Both the position numbers and the translations under genes were made by a program. This document shows, in pieces, positions 35,284-46,389 of a stretch of DNA of 64,000 bases. The first letter of the stretch is position 1; each line of letters begins with the position of its first letter. The DNA is from Antitrichia curtipendula (Eukaryota > Streptophyta > Bryopsida > Hypnales > Leucodontaceae): the NCBI GenBank assembly GCA_951230915.1, contig OX579633.1, positions 1,860,001 to 1,924,000 on the forward strand, read 5' to 3'. The notes beneath the pieces are model-generated. The model saw nothing but the letters and a program-made list of their open reading frames with translations, had not been told where the DNA came from and did not search any database.

Positions 35284-35781
35284 CGCAACAAAAACCTTTC
35301 ACAACCTAAAAACACACAAACACACACAAACACACACAACACAAACAAACCCTAAAACTCAAACCATCAACAAATTCCTCGACAAATTCTTCGACAAATT
35401 CCTCAACAAATTCAAAACCTCCACCTCCAAAAGCCTAACCTTGAGCTTTGAGCTTCCCTCAAAACTACCAAATTCAAAGCTTCACCCCGAGAGCAAGCAA
35501 ACCATAACTGTGAGAGAAGAATTCACTCACCCTGAGTTGGAAAACTGTCTGTTTTGAAGCGAAGGAAGAGGTGAAGAAGATGAAGAAGACGGAGAAGAAG
35601 AAGAAAATACGTTCCTAATGCAGAATTTGCAAGAGATCTAGTAATGGGAAAACTGATGAATGGAAGAAGAGAGGTTGTCTGTAGAGAAGGAGGAGGAGGA
35701 GTTTGTATTTGTGGTGGAAGTTTTAGTCGGAGACTGCGCCTCAATATCTACCGATTGCCGCATTTTCTGTACTGATGTGGG

Positions 35782-35791
35782 TTTAAATATA
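35782..35791 (-). promoter_or_regulatory. TATA-like box of the MAPKK gene
   Basis: On the minus strand TATATTTAAAC lies about 500 bases before the start codon, preceding a CT/GA-rich stretch (35525-35760) typical of plant 5' leaders. It sits between inverted CATTTTCTG (about 35760) and CAGAAAATG (about 35806). The start site was not verified. Confidence 0.4.
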
Positions 35792-35894
35792 GTGTGACCC
35801 ATCGGCAGAAAATGTTTTTTAATTTAGTAGGGAAATCTTCTTGGAAATGGCTTATCTGGGACTATTCTTGGAATTGGAGGTATTGCTCTTGGAA

Positions 35895-36840
35895 AGGAGG
35901 TCCTAATCTTTAAAGGTCTAAGGTCATTTTTCTGTCAAAAAACACTCAAAACTGTCATTTCTGCTGCATTCATTCAAGAAAACAAAAAACATATATTTTT
36001 TAGAATCTAACCGTAGTATATTCTACTTTACTTGTCTAAGATCATGTGGTAAAAATTTCATGGAGTTTGACCATACAGATTGAAAGATAATAGCATTCAA
36101 AGTTGAAAAAAACAGAAATTTTGAACACTAATAATCAATTTCAGCTGACTTTGACCGCCCTTTGTGGAATTCTTTTGCACTATGGACTTTGAATTTAAAT
36201 TTTGTTGTATTGAAGAATTGAGTTGAAAGTCTAGGAAAAAAATTTCAAAAGAAAAATGCTTGGTTTTCATTGTTAAAAAAATTGTCAAGTAGAAGTAGGT
36301 CTAAGATTGAAAAAAAACTAAATCATTAATAGCTCTAATATGGGATTGAAACACAATAATTCCAATGGTAAGATTGTTCTAGCAATCAAGCTTAACCTTG
36401 TCAAGAAAGAAAAAGATTTAAAAATTTAAATAATTACATTCAAAAATGAATCCTGTAAGTTATTTTTTCAAAAAGATGCCTAAATTGCCCGAAATACAAG
36501 ATTGTTCATAACTTTCACATCACTAATCCAAATGGAATGAATCAAAGCTTCACATGTAGACAAAAATATAATCTGTAAGGAGAAAAAATTTAAAAATTTA
36601 ATTTCATGTTATTGTGGATTTTTTTTTCTCCCTAATGAAGTGAAAATTATGTTTCAGATGGCATAACTTTTTCTCCTAGTCACCAATTGAAAAAAATACA
36701 TAATATTTTTCCACAAAGCTAAGACGTTTGTTTATCTTGTGAGAAAGTTTCAATAAGTTTCATTAAAAATTGAGGTCATAGGAACCTGCCCAAAATCCAT
36801 TTTGTCCCCCAAGGGAACAATGGTCTTTGAAGGGCTAAGA
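35895..36840. repeat. AT-rich repeat family, copy 1
   Basis: Shares ordered words with 46390-47870: 'aaggtcatttttctgtc', 'gagttgaaagt..a.gaaa', 'ttttcatt.tt.aaaaa', 'cataactttt.ctc..ag.cacca'. Bounded by 'taatctttaaaggtctaagg' and 'ggtctttgaagggctaagag', weak inverted ends. Non-coding. Confidence 0.6.
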
Positions 36841-37792
36841 GCACTCACATCTTTACTTGTCAAACTTGGCACTCTCAAATTTTCCATCTAATTTAGAAGA
36901 GCCCTCAATTTCTTTGTCCTTCACCTTTGCTCACCAAATATGATTCATAAATAGTCAAGTGACCACTCATCAAGTAGAATAAACAATATTGCAACTAAAC
37001 TTAGGATGAATAATGATTTTAAGGGCCATTCCTTGACACTCTAAGATTGAGTGTCAAGAGAATATTGTAAGGGGCTCGTAACACTTTTCATCTACATTTG
37101 AAGAGTGTCAAACTCCTAACGCATAAGAGTGGCCATGCTTTAGTATCATCCTAGGTTTGAAGAAGAATTTAGGGAAGGGAAGATGCTCTAACATTGTCAT
37201 GTTGATGTTAATCCTTCTTTGATGTTTGACTTTGAAGTACACGCAAACATGTGAAAAAAACTAAGTGTGTCTATATCTAGTAATGCTTCATGAATGTTAA
37301 TGGATATATGCCATATTTAACTACTTTTAGACTTTTAAAAGTCCAAAATTAATAATGGTCATCGAGAGAGCTCATGATGGTCATTAGGAGATAATCTAAA
37401 ACATCAAGAGATCTAACCTTATAAGGGTAATAGAAAATAAAAGTGACACTTTTTCCAGTCCCAATGTATCAAAGGTCGAATGAACCAAAAAATTTGATGA
37501 GATTATTATCAAACTAAAGAGAAATGTTTCCAAGTTGTTTTGTAATTCTTTGACACTTTGGTAATATTTTATAAATTTTCAACATTAAAAACATAGAATA
37601 TCCTATACATAATACTATACTCACCTAGACTTGACACCCTTGAAGTACAAAATGTCTCTTGTTCATTGCCTTTAAAACTCCTCACCTCTCATTGATTGCT
37701 TTTGAAAAGTTGCAATGGTCCTAAATTGTGGAGGTGTTTATTTAAGTCCATTTTTTAGGTGTTAAAGAATGAAAAGTGTTTGCAATTAGGTG
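36841..37792. other. AT-rich intergenic DNA
   Basis: No genes or element borders recognised. Confidence 0.3.
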
Positions 37793-38895
37793 TACTTACC
37801 TTAATCCCTAAAGGACCAAAGGGGTAGTCCAAATTTCCAAAATTGTGAAGATGTGTTATGAAATATATATTTTTTAAATAATTTAATAATGACTTTCAAA
37901 CAGTAGTTGTAAAATATGATTTATAGATCACATCCATATGATTAAATCAATTAGAGTACAAACCAATATTTTTCAAGAAAATGTAAAGCCACAAATTGAA
38001 TATTTTTTCTAAAGTCAATTGTAAATTATATGTATGCAATTTTCTCAAGTTTTTTTTTCCATTATATTCCAAATGTTAAGTTTTAATCAAATTAATTTTT
38101 GAAGGTTATTAATTTTTGTATTTATTCAAGTCAAATTTGAAATTTATTTATTTAATTGAAAAGTTATTTTTTAAAGTTAGGCCTATTAGTTATTCTTTGA
38201 ATTATGAAACATTTTGCAAAGCAAATTAGAAGTCTTTATAATATATATATATATATATATATTGTACAAATATTAAAGAACTAACATAAAGATCTACAAA
38301 AAAAATTGATGGATGAAGAAACACATTTTTATATGTTTGTGTTCAATCATTATTCAAAATTTAAACACCTAGTCTTTAAGGAGTTAAGAAGATCCAAGTG
38401 TTGACAAAGTAGTTTTGATTAATATCTCAACAAAAACACTTCAAGAAAACAAGCCTCTGAAAATTGCCTCTGCCAAGTTCAACTCTTAAGTAATAAGCTA
38501 GGACATTTTGATTTAAAATTTTGTTTATATAATAGTAACAATAATAATAATAATAATAACAATAATAATTTATATTTGAATATTAATATAAAGACATGTT
38601 TGACTTGGTGTTAGATGGGGTGTTAGAAATGTGAATTTAATTCAAAGGTGCAATAGATTTTTTACTATCCAAATCCTATTTAGAATTTTGGGCATTTTTT
38701 TGGTATATGTTCATATATTTGAATTGTAAAATTATATTAATTACCATAATTTGATCAAACTGGTCATAGTAGAAGGTTCACACATTATTTAAAATGAATG
38801 AAAATTTAATTTGACAAATAATAATCTAAAGCATTGTATTCATCATTCAAGAATATGGACTTTGGAGTGCTCAAGGGTTAAATTTATTCCTAAGA
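37793..38895. repeat. AT-rich block with partial inverted ends, family of 25.5 kb
   Basis: Starts CTTAATCCCTAAAGGACCAA and ends CTTTGGAGTGCTCAAGGGTT-AA, which are imperfect inverted copies. The interior is very AT-rich and contains an (AT)n run at about 38240-38263 and an AAT/AAC microsatellite at about 38530-38570. Confidence 0.45.
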
Positions 38896-39545
38896 CTCTT
38901 TCTAATACCACTCCAAGTACTAAGTGAGAGCATGCCTTTTTATGTTCATTCACAAATTTAAAGTCTTTGATTTTTTGTATAAAATTTTAAAAATGGGCTT
39001 TAATGCTCTCCGTGCTATTAGTGGCACCCAATTGAAGGTTTTGGAGCCTTCGTGGGGGATTGGAAGACTTTGGTGATGGAAATCTTTATACAAATATTAG
39101 AGCTCAAAAACATTAGATTTCTAATGAATCACCTTTTCGTTGGTATTCTTTGGCTATTCATTGGTAATTCTACTTAAATTATGGATTTTTTTGAAATATT
39201 GACTAGCAATTTTGAAAAATGAATTTGCAAGGATAAAGTGATGATTTTATAATTTTATAATTATATATTTTCCATGTGACACAGGCCGATTTGGGCCGCC
39301 TCAGCTGCCTGCACATTTCAAAAAGCGCACTTTTGCGAGATGGTTTCAACCCAATCTGCGGGTTGTTTGACTCACTGGGAAGTCGGAAGATGCGCACAAG
39401 TTTTTAGGCAGCCCCGAAACTGTTAGCAGAGAGGTAAGGGGATTTCTGGGACTTCCCTAGTTTGTCATTGAAGCTACAGGTGACATTGTGAGTCATTCAG
39501 GCACGAATCTGAGTAAGCTAAGCCATTGCTGTGGTTTTCAAGGGC
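38896..39545. other. Upstream region of the coiled-coil/Myb gene
   Basis: AT-rich, becoming more GC-rich from 39280. No TATA box was convincingly identified. Confidence 0.3.
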
Positions 39546-39550
39546 GAGAA

Positions 39551-39646
39551 ATGGAGGCCATCATGGTTGGGGCATTGGGGTGTGAGCAAGCAGCTGATGC
39601 CGCCACGAAGCTCCTTCCAGCCAAGATGGAACAGCGTAGGCGCATG
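39551..39646 (+). other. Probable 5' leader exon of the coiled-coil/Myb gene
   Basis: Ends in a good donor (GCATG|GTAAGA) facing the acceptor TTTTCAG at 39699. It contains an ATG-led 32-codon frame (MEAIMVGALGCEQ...), but this does not continue in phase into the next exon, so the exon is read as leader with a possible upstream ORF. A missed exon or frameshift is the alternative. Confidence 0.45.
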
Positions 39647-39713
39647 GTAAGAAGTCGATTAGCTTAGGCGCCTCACAAAAACTCGATTTTCATTTTCAGT
39701 GAGCTCTAGCACG

Positions 39714-40989
39714 ATGAATCGTGCTAGCCCTGCGCAGGTGGATCAGCGGGAGGCAGAGATGCGGGCAAAGGAATGGATTTCTGAATATTCGGATCTTGTC
39801 GACCAAAAAAAAATGCTGACGGAAGAACTTGAAGTGATGCAAGAGAAAGTGGATCCCAATCCTGAAGAGAGAAGTGGAATGGTGGAGATTTTAAGTTTAC
39901 GGGACAAGCTTCTGGAAGCACTGGATGTAGAGATTGCTGTCACCAACGAGAATGGTCGTCTCAAATTGCAAGTGGAGGACCTGCTAGACCAGCATCTGGA
40001 AACGCTGCATGGAGCGATTGGTGTTGCCATGGAGAATAAGCTTCTCCGATCAGAAATAGAGGACATGCAAAGCAATTTATGCTCATCTCTTGAAATCTCC
40101 TCAAATCTTCAAAGGTAATTAATCTTGAATCAACTTGAGTTCAAAAGTGGGAAGGAGTTTGAGATTGTCAAGAGTTTGTTCCTTGTGAGGTCCTTGAATT
40201 GTTGTTTGTATTGCAGGCGAGTGCACGAGCTTGAGCAACTTGTTCAAGAATTGACGAAGGAACCGGTTGCCAAGGGAGACATCACCGGGGCATATAGCGT
40301 GCAAGTCCCTTGATATGGGTGATATGGGTAGGGTTCTCTTTGATTTTGACGACCCTCCTAGCGTGGAGAAGGTCTGACAGTTTAGCCCATCTTTCGACAC
40401 TACAAAAGAAGACATCATCTGGCCTTCCAATGCACAAGCCTATGAGGTGGATTATCTGGAGCACAAACAGGTACAGGTACATTTGGTGTTGTGTATTTGA
40501 GATTGCATATTCAAACAATGGACGGGTGCTAACCTATATGTGTATGTTGTTTTACTGCTGCAGGCAGGTGACGTTGAGGATCTTGAAGATCAAGTTCTTC
40601 AAATTCTTGAAGACGTTGAAGATCACTTCAACTCCCTTACCAGGGAAGGAAGCTCAAAGGATCCGGGAAGACCTTGTTGTAGTTCCATTTCAACATTGAG
40701 GAGGTCGTCTCGCTTGCAAAAGCGAAGTCGAGTGGACTATTTTGAAGTATATGAAGAATTTCAAAAAGTGAAAATTTACAAGAAATGGACCCCTCAACAA
40801 GTCGATGCTCTACTAAGAGGGGTCACCAAGCATAGGAGGAGGTGGACTGCGATTTTTCGAGAGAATCAAAAAATATTTTGCAGGAGGGATCCTACTAGTC
40901 TCAAGGACAAGTTTGAGAACATGTTAGCTGCTGAAATTGTTCCTTCGGCGGTCTGGCCTTCCGATCTGTTTATTTCCTTCTCAAGGTAG
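39714..40989 (+). CDS. Coiled-coil protein with C-terminal telobox-type Myb domain, four exons
   Basis: Exons 39714-40114, 40217-40298, 40381-40470 and 40564-40989 join in phase to 332 residues. The N-terminal two thirds are acidic and predicted coiled coil (QKKMLTEELEVMQEKV, ENGRLKLQVEDLLDQHLE, VHELEQLVQELTKE). Near 237-247 is a basic patch RRSSRLQKRSR, possibly a nuclear signal. Residues about 264-311 form a Myb/SANT repeat, KKWTPQQVDALLRGVTKH-RRRW..IF, ending SLKDKFENM, close to the telobox VDLKDKWRNL of plant telomere-repeat-binding Myb proteins. The third donor is the less common GTGCAA. The final TAG overlaps a possible donor (CAAG|GTAGGT), so a further exon is possible. A role in nuclear DNA binding is inferred from the domain only. 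Confidence 0.72.
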
Positions 40990-41104
40990 GTTGCTACTTC
41001 TTTAGGCATCGTATTCTTTCTAGTATCTTTTATATCTCTCTGAAAATGTTGAGTTCACATCTTGTCTATATATGTTCTGAAAAAGTTCTTCTGTTCTCTG
41101 CTTA

Positions 41105-41640
41105 TAGATGTTCAATATAAGAAAATATAGTTTAATCACTATTTTTATGCAATCCAACTCTTGTTCAAATTACAACTTGTACAAAATTTGTTTATGTGCA
41201 TTTCAATTAAAAATCCATGGATTTTGGCCAATGAAACCATCAAAATACAGTCCCTTAATCAATGACTATATTTTGCTTGTATTCAATATACGAAAATATA
41301 GATTAATCAATGTTTTCATGCAATCTTAACCATTGGTCAAATTGCAACTTGTACAAATTTTGTTTAGGTGCATTTGCATTAAAAATCCATGAGTTTTTGC
41401 CAATGAAACCATCAAAATACAACCCCTTAATCAATGACTATACTTTGTTAATTTTCAATGGAAGAAAAAAAAATTTAATCAATGTTTTCATGAATTCTAA
41501 TCCTTTGTTCAAAATACAACTTGTACAAATTTTATTTACGTGGGTTTAGATCAAAAATCCATGAGTTTTGGCCAATGAAACCATCAAAATACAACTCCTT
41601 AATCAGTGACTGTATTTTGCTTATTTTAAATGCAATAACT
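41105..41640. repeat. Tandem repeat, about 173-bp unit, three copies
   Basis: Copies start near 41108, 41282 and 41455. Each contains 'caacttgtacaaa.tttgtt', 'aaaaatccatg', 'ggccaatgaaaccatcaaaa' and 'cttaatcaatgact'. Units abut directly without spacers, about 80-90 percent alike by eye. A nearly continuous plus-strand frame through each unit is a by-product of the repeat. Confidence 0.88.
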
Positions 41641-41984
41641 TTTTCTGGTTCAATAATAATATGGATTTTGTTAATTATAAACATATTGAATGTTGTGGTT
41701 GATATTTTTCATTTTCAATGTTCCATTTCCATAGCTTTGCATGAGCTTGGCTCATAATAATACTTTAATCATTGTAATTCATTTGGGACTGATTTTTTGG
41801 GTTTAGTAAGCCATGCATGGATTTCATATCCTCTTAAGTTTTAGAAACTAAAATCATAAAAATATTGTTGGTTGATTTTCTTCATTTATCCACATATCCA
41901 TTTTAAGCCTTAGCATAATTCGGATTAGTAAAAATAATAAAAATTAACACAATTACATAAGTTTTCGTGTTCTGACTCTAAGGC

Positions 41985-42230
41985 CATATTCATTAAAATG
42001 AGACAAAGTGTAGTCTCAATTTTATCTTCGACTCGAAGATAAATCGTTATAACTTTTTAATTTTGAGACTATTCGATAATTTGAGACTTTCATATATTAA
42101 TATATATAAAAACCTTTGATTGCCCAAAGGTTGACCTTTCCTTTTATCTTCGACTCGAGGATAAAATCACTATAATTGTTTTAGGGTTGAAGTCTCAAAA
42201 TGACCATTTTGTCTCATTTTAACGAATATG
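41985..42230. mobile_element. MITE with CATATTCRTTAAAATGAGACAAA ends, copy 2 of the 23.85-kb family
   Basis: Left CATATTCATTAAAATGAGAC and right (complement) CATATTCGTTAAAATGAGAC are inverted with one mismatch. The interior has two 'ttatcttcgactcgaagata'-type palindromic patches. The ends resemble those of 23849-24081. No target duplication seen. Confidence 0.72.
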
Positions 42231-42246
42231 AACATCTCTTACTAAA

Positions 42247-43060
42247 CATCTATTTTGGCGTAAGGTAAATGCACCATTGTATAGATGCTTGAAGTGGCTT
42301 TCCAAAAATGCCTTGCACTTTACCATTCGATGCATGAAATGGTGGCAATGAATGGATGAAGTTGGAATGATCCAAATTTCATCCATCCGTAACTTTTGCG
42401 TGCGAGGTCCAATCCAAGAGTGCCACGTCACGTTGAAATCCCAAGAATGGGTCCCACATCATGGTCCAATCCAAATTCAATTGCCTTTCTTTGTTTGAAA
42501 GTACAAAAGTGGCCCCCTTATCTTTTGACGTTGGTAAATAGCTATTTTTGGCGTAGGATAAAAGCACCATTGAGTACATGCTTGAAGTGGCTTTCTAAAA
42601 ATGCCTTGCACTTTATCATCCAATACATGAGGTCGTGGCAACAGATGGATGAATTTGCAATGATCTAAACTTCATTCGAGTGTAACTTTTGCATGCAAGG
42701 TCCAATACAGAAGTGCCACGTTACGTTGAAATCCCATAAATGAGACCTACATCATCGTCCAATCCAAATCCCATTGCCCTTCTTTGTGTAAATGCACAAA
42801 CGTGGCTCCCTTGTCTTTTGACCTTGGTAAAAAGCTATTTCTAGTATAGGATAAAAGCAGCATTGGGTAGATGCTTGAAGTGGCTTTCCAAAAATGCCTT
42901 GCACTTTATCATCCGATGCATGAGGTGGCGGCAACGGATGGATGAAGTTGGAATGATCCAAACTTCATCCGTCCATAACTTGTGCATACGGGGTCTAATC
43001 CAAGAGTGCCATGTCATGTTGGAATCCCGTAAGAATAACCTAGAACTTCATTCCATTAGA
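42247..43060. repeat. Tandem repeat, about 297-bp unit, 2.7 copies
   Basis: Successive units begin near 42250 ('ctatttttggcgtaaggtaa'), 42542 ('ctatttttggcgtaggataa') and 42838. Shared words include 'tgcttgaagtggctttc', 'aaaatgccttgcacttta' and 'aacttttgc.tgc.aggtcca'. A related single block is at 49180-49330. Confidence 0.88.
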
Positions 43061-43279
43061 ACTGAAATAACAACCCTTCTATAAAGGTCAAATTTCCTTC
43101 TAGTGAAAGTCTAGGGCCAAAAATAGAAATGGCTATTTTTAGACATACAAAACATTTCTGGAAAGATCTCATCGAGCGCATTCCAAAAACATATCTCTCA
43201 CTCTGAAACTCATCATATCGAATCCAAAATAGCCAAGTCAAACTCTTCAAATCTAAAGTCAAAGTTGTTATATCTCGCA

Positions 43280-43445
43280 AACGGGCCAATTGTACAGCTT
43301 TTCCTCTTCACGGTTGGAATCATAGTCCTAGAAAATGGGGGGGTAGGTCAAATAAAATTCCATATCCGAACACCCAAGAATCCAAGATGCTATAGGATAC
43401 CCTTGTAACCCTAAACACTAAACCCTAAACCACCAACCCTTCACC
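43280..43445. repeat. Dispersed block ending in CCCTAAA-like sequence, copy 1
   Basis: 'atatctcgcaaacg', a G-run ('gggggggtaggtc'), 'ggatacc.ttgtaa.cctaaac' and several CCCTAAA-like words follow in the same order as at 49735-49885. The CCCTAAA words match the plant telomere repeat but are too few and broken to call an interstitial telomere. Confidence 0.65.
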
Positions 43446-45150
43446 CTACACCCAAATTGAATGCGACCCTATTCTTGCCATAGACCCGAATGGAGCCCTA
43501 CAAAAAAAGGATTTTTTTCTGGTACATCCCAATTTCTTGGGCACTTATTCAATTTTTTCTTTACTGAAAAAAGCATTATAGCAATATCTAGCTCTTTTTG
43601 TAGCATTGGACTCTCCTACACTGTTGTTTGCAGTGAACAAGTGTCAAAAATTTACCAAAAACTTCAAATCCTTCACTAAGTTGTAAATCAGATCTAAATT
43701 TGACATAGCAACTCAATTGTTTCACAAACTAAAAATAAAACAATATTTTGTGTAAGAGCATGTTTCATCTTAGCATAATTTAAATTATGTAGGAAATTGC
43801 TTTTTCATAATCACAGTGGAAAAAATCAGCATACAAATAGAATATATGTATGTAATATATCCTAGACATAGTCTACTTTACAACAAAATGTCATAGCAAA
43901 GTATCTAATGTCAAAAGTAGAAAATATTGGTTTGAGTCATATAGTAGCTAATTGTCTTGAAACAAAAAATTCCTCCAAAAAGTTTGGGGCCTCACCTGTG
44001 TCCATCCCAAAAACACAACACGAATGCCTAGTTAGTGAAGATACAGCAGGTGTCTACAGCCCACAAATGCATGTTATAGTTTTTACAAGGAAAAAAATCT
44101 TGAGTCAAAAACATAACTACTAACTACTCAAATATTCACAAACTCCTCATCAAAAAAGTCCTCAAGGAATTTGTGTAGTGTTAGATTGAGAGAACGCCAT
44201 GATCGAAAAAAACACCCAATGTCTTCAGTATGTTTAAAAGAAGCAAGAACGCTCCAGTTCCAAAAGCTTGAGAAAAAGCTACAAAGTTGCTCCACCGAAA
44301 AACTCCACAGTTCCAGGCACCATCACATGAGAAAAATGACTTGGCAATATGAATGAAGCTTGGTAGTCTTACTGGTCAGCCCACTGCCGCAGGTAATATA
44401 CCTGGCGGTGTCAGCCATCAAGTCTGTCGACCAGCAAGCTAGTCACTAAGTAGGCCAGTTAATACACAAGGCATCAAGCCCTTATTAACTCCAGACTTCA
44501 TTTCAGTTAATTAAAGGTGTCAGTGTTAAGTTTTGTCTTAACACTCACTAATTTCATATGCAGAGTATCCATGGTAAGTCATGGTATCTATGTTAAGGTC
44601 ATGTGTCTTAATTTTCCTTGACTTCGTTGACTTTGTTTAATACAACTAGCTTGATTACACATCCGCATCCAACTTCATAACTCTGATAAATGAAAAATGA
44701 GCATCTCATGTCAATATTTATGCATGTGCTTTAATTTGGAACAGATGTATCATAAATTGTCAATCTAAATCAAGCAAAGATTTAGTGCCTTGCTAATTTC
44801 CATTACTGTAAGTATTCACATCACTGGAATGTAAAAAGTTTGTGAAGGCCAAAAGTCATTATGCTACTACTAATTGCAAGGCATATAGTGAATAGAAAGT
44901 CATTTTAATTTCACAAAAGGAATTTTCATGGTCCTTTAAATGATATACCAAAAAAATCTGATTTCATCATGAAATCCATCAAACATATATCTCATATAAC
45001 TTATAAGATAGCCTATTTAGATAGTGCTTTCTTAAACCTATATGTTGAAATCTGTGCATCTATAAGCAAATCATGGTAGACTTAGTCCTTTGTACAACTA
45101 GGATATTAGAATCTCAATCTTTATATTTACTATATAGCTATAAAGCTTCC
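43446..45150. other. AT-rich intergenic DNA up to the assembly gap
   Basis: No gene recognised. A moderately GC-rich patch at 44360-44440 repeats 'ccagc' and 'gtcagcc' words but has no coding or element signature. Confidence 0.3.
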
Positions 45151-45350
45151 NNNNNNNNNNNNNNNNNNNNNNNNNNNNNNNNNNNNNNNNNNNNNNNNNN
45201 NNNNNNNNNNNNNNNNNNNNNNNNNNNNNNNNNNNNNNNNNNNNNNNNNNNNNNNNNNNNNNNNNNNNNNNNNNNNNNNNNNNNNNNNNNNNNNNNNNNN
45301 NNNNNNNNNNNNNNNNNNNNNNNNNNNNNNNNNNNNNNNNNNNNNNNNNN
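45151..45350. other. Assembly gap (200 N)
   Basis: Exactly 200 undetermined bases. Any reading frame crossing it is an artefact, and the 3' end of the minus-strand frame at 45452-46321 may continue into it. Confidence 1.
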
Positions 45351-45451
45351 CGTTGCAGAACCTTCTATGCAACCGCATTCAAGCCTCCTCTCTTACTTGT
45401 CAATCCTACACGCACCATCTCATACATTCTCTTCTGTTTTTCCAACACCTT

Positions 45452-46321
45452 TTACAAGTTGACGTGCTCCTTCCTCGTCTCTTTCAAGGCCCGGTTCAAC
45501 TTCTCGAGCTCCAAGGTCCAATTTGCTCTCTTTGCCAAGGTGGTCATTCCCTCGCGTCCACTAGCATTACACATAATTCGCTCTACTACGGACGGACCGA
45601 ATAGCTCCCATACGATTGCTAAGAAGTCCGACAACAAAGACCTGGCCTGCTCGTCTCGATCGTGAGTAGATCCACCCGCCTCAAGATTCAACAATTGCGC
45701 CAACAAAATATCCACGTGGGGATCCAACTGTCTTTTTCGCAAGGGCAATTGCAAGAGGCCCAAGCCCCACAAATGAACCTCATCCAACACGTGATCTCCG
45801 TCCACCAAATAGTTGCCGAGATACTCCATCCACTTTATAGCCTCGGGCAGGTCAACGAAGCAATCACATTGCTCCACCATGTTGGTAAACAAACGTGCAA
45901 TACACATCTGAGTCAGTTGCTGAACTCTTTCGGAAAATTCAGGCTGAAAGTTGTTGTGCACAGTGCGGACCACATCCGACCCGAACGAGTGACGGAGTAG
46001 GAACTCCCAATACCAGATCGCCATAAACTTAAAATCTAAGGCACCTTCTCCTATAGAAAAGGAATCCATGTCGCAAAATCGACTCAAGAAGCTGCAAATG
46101 AATTTGCAAAGCTCGAGAAATAGTTGCGAGCACAGGAAAATGAGCAATTGCATCGAAATGTTGGGTGCTTGGTAATCATCAACGAAGCTCCAGTTAGAAA
46201 GGAAGTTCGGTGCGAGGCAACTATCAGTTCCATTTGGAAGGTTTGCATCGGGTTGGTTTCGGGGGTGTAACCCGAATTCACAAAGTAAAAGTTCAGTTGC
46301 AGTGGGAAAATCCAGAGACAA
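45452..46321 (-). CDS. Unidentified protein, partial or TE-derived
   Basis: An open minus-strand frame of 289 codons. The part from MDSFSIGEGALDFKF onward looks protein-like: mixed hydrophobic and charged residues, IWYWEFLLRHSFGSD, VQQLTQMCIARLFTNMVEQC, LPEAIKWMEYLGNYL, and a C-terminal charged helix ANWTLELEKLNRALKETRKE. Base composition is more even than the neighbouring AT-rich DNA, and GC-rich codons are used. No family is recognised; start and splicing are unknown. An AT-rich repeat starts just upstream and the gap lies just downstream, so it may be a fragment of a larger gene or transposon. Confidence 0.45.
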   Translation of the reverse strand: MSLDFPTATELLLCEFGLHPRNQPDANLPNGTDSCLAPNFLSNWSFVDDYQAPNISMQLLIFLCSQLFLELCKFICSFLSRFCDMDSFSIGEGALDFKFMAIWYWEFLLRHSFGSDVVRTVHNNFQPEFSERVQQLTQMCIARLFTNMVEQCDCFVDLPEAIKWMEYLGNYLVDGDHVLDEVHLWGLGLLQLPLRKRQLDPHVDILLAQLLNLEAGGSTHDRDEQARSLLSDFLAIVWELFGPSVVERIMCNASGREGMTTLAKRANWTLELEKLNRALKETRKEHVNL

Positions 46322-46389
46322 GAAATGATGGAAAAATTGACATACTCCAAAATATTTTTGAAAATGATGATTGGTCTATTTTTTTTAAT

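Noticed and set aside
35222..35557. Plus-strand Lys/Thr-rich frame
   Set aside because: Antisense of MAPKK exon 1 and leader; no independent signal.
38240..38263. (AT)n run as a functional site
   Set aside because: Ordinary microsatellite within an AT-rich repeat.
41105..43060. Possible CRISPR array
   Set aside because: Repeats are 173-297 bp and abut directly, with no short repeats separated by unique spacers.
43395..43440. Interstitial telomere
   Set aside because: Only a few broken CCCTAAA-like words; they belong to a dispersed repeat that also occurs at 49.8 kb.
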